From: Halomonas shengliensis
GTDB lineage: Bacteria > Pseudomonadota > Gammaproteobacteria > Pseudomonadales > Halomonadaceae
Assembly (NCBI RefSeq): GCF_900104135.1
Contig: NZ_FNIV01000009.1
Span: 1 to 64,000, forward strand
Direction of reading: 5' to 3'
Length of the DNA: 64,000 bases
Within the stretch, counting starts at the first letter, position 1. Each line of letters starts with the position of its first letter. Of the stretch, positions 58,794-64,000 are shown piece after piece. Under the pieces are notes generated by a model. It saw only the letters and a list, made by a program, of their open reading frames with translations. It was not told where the DNA came from and searched no databases. The position numbers and the translations under genes are program-made.

Positions 58794-60278
58794 ATGCCTA
58801 CCGGCTGTCACCCTTCAGCCTGGCCGCGGAACCTCCGCCGGCCGGGTCTTCTGCTGTCCGTCGTTTGCGTACCTCTGCTTGCCGGCGCCCCCGCCCATGC
58901 CGCCACCGGTCCCCTGGACCTGACCGGGTCGCTTTCCGGGTTCGTGGCGGTGGCGCTGTTCATCCTCGCCTATGCACTCGTCATGGGCGAGGAGAAGCTG
59001 CACATGCGCAAGTCCAAGCCGGTACTGATCGCCGCCGGCCTGATCTGGGGCCTGATCGGCTGGGTCTATGTGCAGGCCGGCATGCCCACCGATGCCGAAC
59101 ATGCCTTCCGCGAGACCCTGCTCGAGTTCACCGAGCTGATGCTGTTCCTGCTGGTGGCGATGACCTATATCAACGCCATGGAGGAGCGCCGGGTGTTCGA
59201 CGCCCTGCGCGCCTGGATGGTGCGCAAGGGCTTCAGCTATCGCCAGCTGTTCTGGATCACCGGCGGCTTGGCCTTCGTGATCTCCCCCGTTGCCGATAAC
59301 CTGACCACCGCCATGCTGATGTGCGCGGTGGTGATCAAGGTGGCCGAAGGCGACAAGCGCTTCATCAACCTGGCCTGCATCAATATCGTGGTGGCGGCCA
59401 ACGCCGGAGGCGCCTTCAGCCCCTTCGGCGACATCACCACCCTGATGGTGTGGCAGGCCGGCATGGTCAAGTTCTACGAGTTCTTCGCCCTGCTGGGCCC
59501 CTCGCTGGTCAACTTCCTGGTGCCCGCCGTCGCCATGAGCCTGTTCATCGGCAAGCGCACGCCGGAGGGTGTCGAGGAGGAGGTGGAGCTCAAGCGCGGT
59601 GCACGCCGGATCGTGCTGCTCTTCCTGCTGACCGTGGCCACCGCCGTGGCCTGCCACAGCCTGCTGCACCTGCCCCCGGTGCTGGGCATGATGACGGGCC
59701 TGGGCTACCTGCAGTTCTTCGGCTTCTTCCTGCGCCGCACCCTGCCCCGCTCGCTGGAGCGCAAGCGCGCCCGCTACACGCGCCTGGGCGACGAGCGGCG
59801 CCTGGCCCAGCTGGGCAGCGTGGTGCCCTTCGATGTCTTCAACCGTGTCGCCCGCGCCGAGTGGGACACCCTGCTGTTCTTCTACGGGGTGGTGATGTGC
59901 GTGGGCGGCCTGGGCTTCATGGGCTATCTCGGCCTGCTCTCCGAGGCACTCTACACCGGCTGGGATGCCACCTGGGCCAACATCGCCCTGGGTCTGATCT
60001 CGGCGGTGGTCGACAACATCCCGGTGATGTTCGCGGTGCTCACCATGCAGCCGGAGATGTCCCACGGCCACTGGCTCTTGATCACCCTCACCGCCGGCGT
60101 CGGCGGCAGCCTGCTCTCCATCGGCTCCGCCGCCGGGGTGGCACTGATGGGCCAGGCCCGCGGTTACTACACCTTCGCCGGCCACCTGCGCTGGGCCCCG
60201 GTGATCGCCCTGGGCTATGTGGCCAGCATCCTGGTGCACCTGTGGCTCAACGCCGGCAGCTTCCAGGTCTATGGCTAG
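58794..60278 (+). CDS. nhaD: Na+/H+ antiporter NhaD
   Basis: This 494-residue secondary transporter of the ion-transporter superfamily expels Na+ in exchange for protons, important in halophiles. It has a cleavable-looking N terminus (LLLSVVCVPLLAGAPAHAA), about twelve membrane segments, and conserved polar motifs ISPVADNLTTAMLM, NAGGAFSPFGDITTLMVWQAG and ISAVVDNIPVMFAVLTM. The ATG at 58794 gives the usual signal-like start; upstream codons in frame are not hydrophobic. It ends at a hairpin. Confidence 0.95.
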   Translation: MPTGCHPSAWPRNLRRPGLLLSVVCVPLLAGAPAHAATGPLDLTGSLSGFVAVALFILAYALVMGEEKLHMRKSKPVLIAAGLIWGLIGWVYVQAGMPTDAEHAFRETLLEFTELMLFLLVAMTYINAMEERRVFDALRAWMVRKGFSYRQLFWITGGLAFVISPVADNLTTAMLMCAVVIKVAEGDKRFINLACINIVVAANAGGAFSPFGDITTLMVWQAGMVKFYEFFALLGPSLVNFLVPAVAMSLFIGKRTPEGVEEEVELKRGARRIVLLFLLTVATAVACHSLLHLPPVLGMMTGLGYLQFFGFFLRRTLPRSLERKRARYTRLGDERRLAQLGSVVPFDVFNRVARAEWDTLLFFYGVVMCVGGLGFMGYLGLLSEALYTGWDATWANIALGLISAVVDNIPVMFAVLTMQPEMSHGHWLLITLTAGVGGSLLSIGSAAGVALMGQARGYYTFAGHLRWAPVIALGYVASILVHLWLNAGSFQVYG

Positions 60279-60314
60279 CAACGGCTTGCCGGGGTTTTCC
60301 TGTGACCGCATGAT

Positions 60315-60338
60315 GAAGGCCGCCTCAGGGCGGCCTTC
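60315..60338 (+). terminator. Terminator hairpin after nhaD
   Basis: Perfect 10-bp stem GAAGGCCGCC / GGCGGCCTTC with a 4-base loop TCAG, then CGTTTG, 36 bases after the nhaD stop and 20 bases before the next ATG. Confidence 0.75.
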
Positions 60339-60358
60339 CGTTTGCCAAGGAGAGTGAT

Positions 60359-61240
60359 ATGCCCCACCCCACACTCGGCTTCATCGGCCTCGGCCTGATG
60401 GGCGACCCCATGACCCGCCGCCTGCTCGACGCCGGCTTCGAGGTGACCGTCTGGAACCGCACCCCCGCCAAGGCGGAGGCGCTCGGCGAGGCCGGTGCCA
60501 GGGTGGCCGGCTCCATCGCTGAGCTGGTGCAGAGAGTGGATGTGGTGATGCTGTGCCTGGCCAACACCGAGGCGGTGGAAGCCGTGGTGCTCGGCGAGAG
60601 CGGCGTGGCGGAGCATGGCCGCCACGGCCAGACCCTGATCGATTTCTCGAGCAGCGACTCCGAGGCGACCCGCGACTTCGCCGCGAGGCTCGAGACACGG
60701 TGCGGCATGGCCTGGGTCGACTGCCCGGTCTCCGGGGGCGTGGCCGGCGCCGAGGCGGGGAGCCTGGTGATGATGGCCGGTGGCGAGGCGGCGCGGATCG
60801 ACGCCCTGCGCCCGCTGCTCGCCCCGCTGGCCTCGCGGGTGACCCATATGGGCCCGGTGGGCGCTGGCCAGGTCACCAAGGTGTGCAACCAGATGGTGGT
60901 GGGCTGCCAGGCCGCGGTGCTCGCCGAGATGGTGGCCCTGGCCGAGGCCAGCGGCGTGGAGGCCGGCCGGTTGACCGAAGCGCTGGCCGGCGGCTTCGCG
61001 GACTCCACACCCTTCCGGATCCTTACCCCACGCATGGCGGCGAGCGACTACGCTAACCCGCCCTGGCACCTGCGCACCCTGCTCAAGGACCTGGACATGG
61101 CGGTGGCCCAGAGCCGCCGCAGCGCCAGCGCCACCCCCATGAGCGGCCTGGCCGCTCAGCTGCTGCGCACCCATGCCGCCCGCGGCCACGCCGAGCATGA
61201 CCCGGCGACCCTGGTGGAGGCCTACCGCCCTCGACACTGA
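60359..61240 (+). CDS. NAD(P)-dependent beta-hydroxyacid dehydrogenase, GarR/GlxR-like
   Basis: This 293-residue 6-phosphogluconate-dehydrogenase-like enzyme has GFIGLGLMGDPMTRRLLDAG (nucleotide binding, NRT after strand 2 suggests NADP preference), DCPVSGGVAGAEAGSLVMMAGG (substrate) and GAGQVTKVCNQMVVG with the catalytic Lys. It is a paralogue of mmsB but lacks that gene's context; tartronate semialdehyde reductase or succinic semialdehyde reductase are equally possible. AAGGAGAG six bases before the ATG is a good RBS. Confidence 0.86.
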   Translation: MPHPTLGFIGLGLMGDPMTRRLLDAGFEVTVWNRTPAKAEALGEAGARVAGSIAELVQRVDVVMLCLANTEAVEAVVLGESGVAEHGRHGQTLIDFSSSDSEATRDFAARLETRCGMAWVDCPVSGGVAGAEAGSLVMMAGGEAARIDALRPLLAPLASRVTHMGPVGAGQVTKVCNQMVVGCQAAVLAEMVALAEASGVEAGRLTEALAGGFADSTPFRILTPRMAASDYANPPWHLRTLLKDLDMAVAQSRRSASATPMSGLAAQLLRTHAARGHAEHDPATLVEAYRPRH

Positions 61241-61290
61241 AATATTCCCTCACCTGCTCGAATGAGGACTTTTCGGAGGGGCCAGAAAGG

Positions 61291-61296
61291 TATAAT
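61291..61296 (+). promoter_or_regulatory. Consensus -10 hexamer directly in front of brnT
   Basis: TATAAT ends 8 bases before the brnT ATG (61305), so transcription would start at or within about two bases of the start codon and give a leaderless or near-leaderless mRNA. No good -35 is present at 17 bp. Confidence 0.6.
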
Positions 61297-61304
61297 TTCT
61301 ACTC

Positions 61305-61571
61305 ATGGCCAACTTCGAGTATGACCCTCGAAAAAGCGAGGCGAATCGAGACAAACACGGCATCGACTTTGTCGAGGCGCAGCGGCTTTGGCAGGACCCA
61401 GACCTGCTCGAGATTCCGGCAAGGTCGACGGATGAGCCTCGCTACGTGGTAATCGGCAGGATTGGTCAGAAACACTGGTCCGGCATCATCACCTACCGCG
61501 GGACACGAATACGCCTGATCTCTGTCAGGCGGGCCCGCAGCAGAGAGGTTGAACTCTATGAAGGCGACTGA
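61305..61571 (+). CDS. brnT: BrnT-family toxin
   Basis: This 88-residue ribonuclease toxin of the type II BrnT-BrnA system has the family opening FEYDPRKSEANRDKHGIDFVEAQRLWQDP. The C-terminal segments EPRYVVIGRIGQKHWSGIITYRGTRIRLISVRRARSREVELY include the conserved Arg pair. It precedes and overlaps the antitoxin by 14 bases, the usual toxin-first order of this system. Confidence 0.93.
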   Translation: MANFEYDPRKSEANRDKHGIDFVEAQRLWQDPDLLEIPARSTDEPRYVVIGRIGQKHWSGIITYRGTRIRLISVRRARSREVELYEGD

Positions 61572-61788
61572 GCTTGACAGGCGCTTCGATGACGGTGACG
61601 ACATCACCGACGAACTGGATCTGGACAACGCCAGGCGCCCCCTCAGGAAACAGAAGCGCGTCAATGTCGACTTCCCTACCTGGATGATCGACTCCCTGGA
61701 TCGCGAGGCAGCTCGCCTGGGGGTGACACGGCAGTCGATCATCAAGATCTGGCTGGCCGAGAGGCTCGAGCAGCATCACCCGCATTGA
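61558..61788 (+). CDS. brnA: BrnA-family antitoxin
   Basis: This 76-residue antitoxin has an acidic N terminus that should wrap the toxin (DDGDDITDELDLDNA) and a C-terminal ribbon-helix-helix DNA-binding part (KRVNVDFPTWMIDSLDREAARLGVTRQSIIKIWLAERL). It represses its own promoter as a complex with BrnT. The ATG at 61558 lies within brnT, with AGAGG upstream. Confidence 0.92.
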   Translation: MKATELDRRFDDGDDITDELDLDNARRPLRKQKRVNVDFPTWMIDSLDREAARLGVTRQSIIKIWLAERLEQHHPH

Positions 61789-61797
61789 TCCCTGAAG

Positions 61798-61911
61798 CCC
61801 GGATCCACCATCGGCGCAGCCTTTCTGCTCTCCGACCAGGCGGGCTTCATCAACGGCCAGAACCTGGTGGTGGACGGTGGCATGACGCGCAAGATGATCT
61901 ATGCCGAATAG
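61798..61911 (+). pseudogene. 3' tail of a short-chain dehydrogenase gene, decapitated
   Basis: Thirty-seven codons read [20 protein letters not shown], then [15 protein letters not shown] and a TAG. This is the usual C-terminal end of an SDR oxidoreductase (the DGG block and the SDQAxFI(T/N)GQ motif). The rest of the gene (over 200 codons) is missing; brnA ends 9 bases earlier, so the break lies at the TA module border. The final 13 bases overlap the cupin gene on the other strand. Confidence 0.82.
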
Positions 61912-62219
61912 TGCACCGCCAGCCAGACGGTAGCCTGCTGGGGATCCGTCCACTTGACGCGATGTCGGCAGTGCGCCGGGATCGTCAGATGGTCGCCCGG
62001 GCCCAGCGTGACCTCCTCCCCCGAGGCGAAGGCCAGCACCGCGCGTCCCTGCAGCACCGTCACCCACTCATGCTGTGGCTGGTCGTACCAGTCCTCCTCC
62101 GGCGAAGTGTGGCCCTGCGAAACGATGCGCTCGATACGCACGTCCTTGCCGGCGGCTAGCTCATCGAACTGCTCGGCTTCCATGATGCCTGGAGGCAATG
62201 CAAAGATATTGTGGCCCAT
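61899..62219 (-). CDS. Cupin-domain protein
   Basis: This 106-residue single-domain cupin has the first metal motif around [18 protein letters not shown] and the second around [18 protein letters not shown]. His and Glu ligands (H, E, H) are present in modified form. Substrate unknown. It is flanked by two toxin-antitoxin pairs and its 3' end overlaps the SDR tail by 13 bases. Confidence 0.82.
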   Translation of the reverse strand: MGHNIFALPPGIMEAEQFDELAAGKDVRIERIVSQGHTSPEEDWYDQPQHEWVTVLQGRAVLAFASGEEVTLGPGDHLTIPAHCRHRVKWTDPQQATVWLAVHYSA

Positions 62220-62254
62220 GATGTCTGCTCTGGGGTGTGAGGTTGCCAGCCAAC

Positions 62255-62298
62255 TAGTCTACAACTAGACTACATACAAATAGTCTAACTGTAGACTT
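62255..62298. promoter_or_regulatory. Two tandem 18-bp palindromes, probable AbiEi operator
   Basis: TAGTCTAcaacTAGACTA (62255-62272, perfect) and TAGTCTAactgTAGACTT (62281-62298, one mismatch) are 26 bp apart start to start. The second ends just before the abiEi start codon. AbiEi antitoxins are known to autorepress by binding two inverted repeats in their promoter. Confidence 0.85.
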
Positions 62299-62299
62299 G

Positions 62300-62839
62300 A
62301 TGATGGACTACAAGACGGCACAGGTACGATTTGAGCACTGGCGTCAGCTAGGGAAATACATCTTCCTAGTTCGAGACCTGGCCAAGCTATTCCCTGAAGA
62401 TAGCCCCAAAACACGCAAGGAGGGCCTCAACCGGCTGGTCAAACAGGGCTTGCTGGTGCGTGCCTGCCGCGGAGTATACGTCTACCCACATGGCGATGGA
62501 GGCGATATCCATATCCTCGAACGCATCGCCACCGCCTTGCGCCGAGGCGAGTACAACTACGTCAGCCTGGAGTCTGCCCTATCGGAGTACGGTGCCATCT
62601 CCCAGATTCCGCTTGATCGATTGACTATCATGACGACCGGACGCAGCGGGACCTATCGAACCCCCTTCGGCACTATCGAGTTTACACATACCAAGCGCCC
62701 CGTGCGTGAGCTCCTGTTGCGCATGGTGGATGCTGGGCGACCCCTGCGTGTTGCCACTCGCGAGGCGGCCTGGTCCGACCTCAAGCGTGTAGGGCGCAAC
62801 TGCCACCTGGTCGATATGGAGGCCCTGCATGCGGATTGA
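62300..62839 (+). CDS. abiEi: AbiEi-family type IV antitoxin
   Basis: This 179-residue antitoxin/repressor has an N-terminal winged HTH (FLVRDLAKLFPEDSPKTRKEGLNRLVKQGLLVRACRGVYVYP) followed by the AbiEi C-terminal domain (NYVSLESALSEYGAISQIP, TGRSGTYRTPFGTIEFTHTKR). It opposes AbiEii without direct binding and represses the operon. ATGs at 62300 and 62303 are both usable. It overlaps abiEii by 11 bases. Confidence 0.93.
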   Translation: MMDYKTAQVRFEHWRQLGKYIFLVRDLAKLFPEDSPKTRKEGLNRLVKQGLLVRACRGVYVYPHGDGGDIHILERIATALRRGEYNYVSLESALSEYGAISQIPLDRLTIMTTGRSGTYRTPFGTIEFTHTKRPVRELLLRMVDAGRPLRVATREAAWSDLKRVGRNCHLVDMEALHAD

Positions 62840-63758
62840 ACCCGAAGATTTCGAAACACTGGTGGAGAGAGCCATGCGAGCCAGCGGGCTAAAGGCCATG
62901 CGCCCGGTGATCGAGAAGGAGCTTCTGCATTACGACATGCTCTTCGCACTCGACCAGGAGGGCCTGCTCGAGAACCTCACGTTTCAGGGAGGCACCTCGC
63001 TGCGACTCTGTCACGGCGCCTCACGATTCAGCGAGGATCTGGACTTCGTTGGTGGCCGCCAGTTCGCCTCCGCGCAGATGACTGATATCAAGCGATGTCT
63101 CGAGCATTACGTCGGGAAACGGTACCAGTTGACGGTTAACGTCAAGCAACCTGCCGAACTACGGCAGGAGCCGCAGTATGCGGATGTGCGAGTCGATAAA
63201 TGGCAGTTATCCGTGGTGACGGCTCCGGCACGCCGCGACATCCCCCGACAGCGCATCAAGCTGGAAATTGCCAATGTGCCAGCCTATACACGCGAGCCTC
63301 GTGCCCTTCATCTAAATTACGACTTCCTTCCGGACGGTTACCGCGACACACTGGTAATGATGGAAACCCTCGACGAGGTCATGGCCGACAAGCTGGTATC
63401 GCTGGTCAACAACCAGCGTTATATCCGCCATCGAGACATCTGGGATCTCGCCTGGCTAGCCCAACAGGATGCCAAGGTCGAGGTCGATCTTGTCCGTAGA
63501 AAGCTCGAGGATTACGGAGTGGAACATTACCTCGAGAAGGCCCGGAAGCGACAGGCTCAGCTTGCTGACATCGTGCAGAGCCGTCCGTTTCTTGATGAAA
63601 TGCTGCGCTTCCTACCTCAGGCGGTTCTGGAACGCACGCTATACAAGGCCAAGTTTTCAACCTACCTCGCCAATACTGTCGCAGAGCTCATCGACCGGGT
63701 AGTCCAGCAACTAGATAGTGGTAGGATCACGGAGCCTGACTCGCCGTTCCCCATGTAG
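62829..63758 (+). CDS. abiEii: AbiEii-family nucleotidyltransferase toxin
   Basis: This 309-residue toxin of the type IV AbiE phage-defence and plasmid-maintenance system is a DNA polymerase beta-like nucleotidyltransferase. Motif I reads GGTSLRLCHGASRFSEDLDFV (G-S/T and the DxD pair), and further conserved parts are LKLEIAN-like IKLEIANVP, the lysine block DEVMADKLVSLVNNQRYIRHRDIWDL near residues 185-210, and a helical C-terminal domain. All key residues are present. Start at ATG 62829 overlaps abiEi. Confidence 0.93.
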   Translation: MRIEPEDFETLVERAMRASGLKAMRPVIEKELLHYDMLFALDQEGLLENLTFQGGTSLRLCHGASRFSEDLDFVGGRQFASAQMTDIKRCLEHYVGKRYQLTVNVKQPAELRQEPQYADVRVDKWQLSVVTAPARRDIPRQRIKLEIANVPAYTREPRALHLNYDFLPDGYRDTLVMMETLDEVMADKLVSLVNNQRYIRHRDIWDLAWLAQQDAKVEVDLVRRKLEDYGVEHYLEKARKRQAQLADIVQSRPFLDEMLRFLPQAVLERTLYKAKFSTYLANTVAELIDRVVQQLDSGRITEPDSPFPM

Positions 63759-63841
63759 GCCGATATTTGTCCCCGCCCCGACCCTTCCGTACACTCGTTC
63801 GAATTCCTTCGACCCGCTGACGACAAGCCGAGGCATGCCCC

Positions 63842-64000
63842 ATGGCGTTTGATTCCACTTCCACCTATGTGGCCACCGAGGCCCTCAAGCAGGCGGTCAA
63901 TGCCGCCGTGACCCTGGAGCGCCCGCTGCTGATCAAGGGCGAGCCGGGCACCGGCAAGACCCTGCTGGCCGAGGAGCTGGCGGCATCATTGGGCACCGAG
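63842..64000 (+). CDS. MoxR-family AAA+ ATPase, 5' part only
   Basis: The first 53 codons read into the window edge. The Walker A motif is GEPGTGKT after ALKQAVNAAVTLERPLLIK, as in MoxR/CbbQ-type chaperone ATPases that are usually encoded beside a VWA-domain partner. The rest lies outside the window. Confidence 0.85.
   Translation, partial: MAFDSTSTYVATEALKQAVNAAVTLERPLLIKGEPGTGKTLLAEELAASLGTE

Overview
The window is GC-rich gammaproteobacterial chromosome and looks like Halomonas or a close relative (Halomonadaceae). The evidence is an NhaD-type Na+/H+ antiporter, the psrA/nagZ/lexA gene order shared with pseudomonads, a fused CysNC, and a pseudomonad-like family of extragenic palindromes. 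The genus is an inference from gene content, not from a marker gene. No rRNA, tRNA or CRISPR array was seen.

Region 1 (1-8.9 kb) is sulfate activation. An intact-looking IS3-family element (7-1649) has split cysH, and only its C-terminal half remains in view. It is followed by an SLC13 permease, an IS630-derived HTH protein that has lost its catalytic residues, cysD, cysNC and cysQ. Region 2 (9.0-24.3 kb) is a surface-polysaccharide operon on the minus strand: wbpA-wbpB-wbpD-wbpE, wzx, a VpsJ-like protein, wzy, two GT4 enzymes, wbpI, a third GT4, a PAPS-type sulfotransferase, an initiating sugar-phosphate transferase and an aminotransferase. Its core (about 11.7-20.6 kb) is clearly more AT-rich than its flanks and was probably swapped in. 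WbpA/B/E/D/I together predict UDP-ManNAc(3NAc)A. The sulfotransferase beside cysD-cysNC-cysQ predicts a sulfated glycan.

Region 3 (24.3-29.5 kb): wzz, preceded by a perfect ops (RfaH) element, and ugd belong to the same polysaccharide system. They are separated from wbpA by a module of a tyrosine recombinase, two tandem MntA-type antitoxins, a HepT toxin and a nested palindrome array.

Region 4 (29.6-43 kb) holds an SBP-GGDEF-EAL sensor, a 1302-residue BTAD/ATPase/TPR regulator with miaE, and a valine/branched-chain catabolic set (mmsB, hibch, acyl-CoA dehydrogenase). That set diverges from liuR and an acyl-CoA synthetase across a perfect LiuR-like palindrome. Region 5 (43-61 kb) is mostly housekeeping: hpt, nagZ-psrA, lexA-dinB, acnB, an ABC-2 exporter, ndpA, a diguanylate cyclase, trxC, a phosphoesterase with polB, nhaD and a beta-hydroxyacid dehydrogenase.

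Region 6 (61.2-63.8 kb) is a small accessory island with brnT-brnA, the cut-off tail of an SDR gene, a cupin, and abiEi-abiEii with a doubled operator. The start of a MoxR-type ATPase runs off the right edge. Across the window, five intergenic loci carry about eleven units of one palindrome family whose stems covary while the flanks stay constant.
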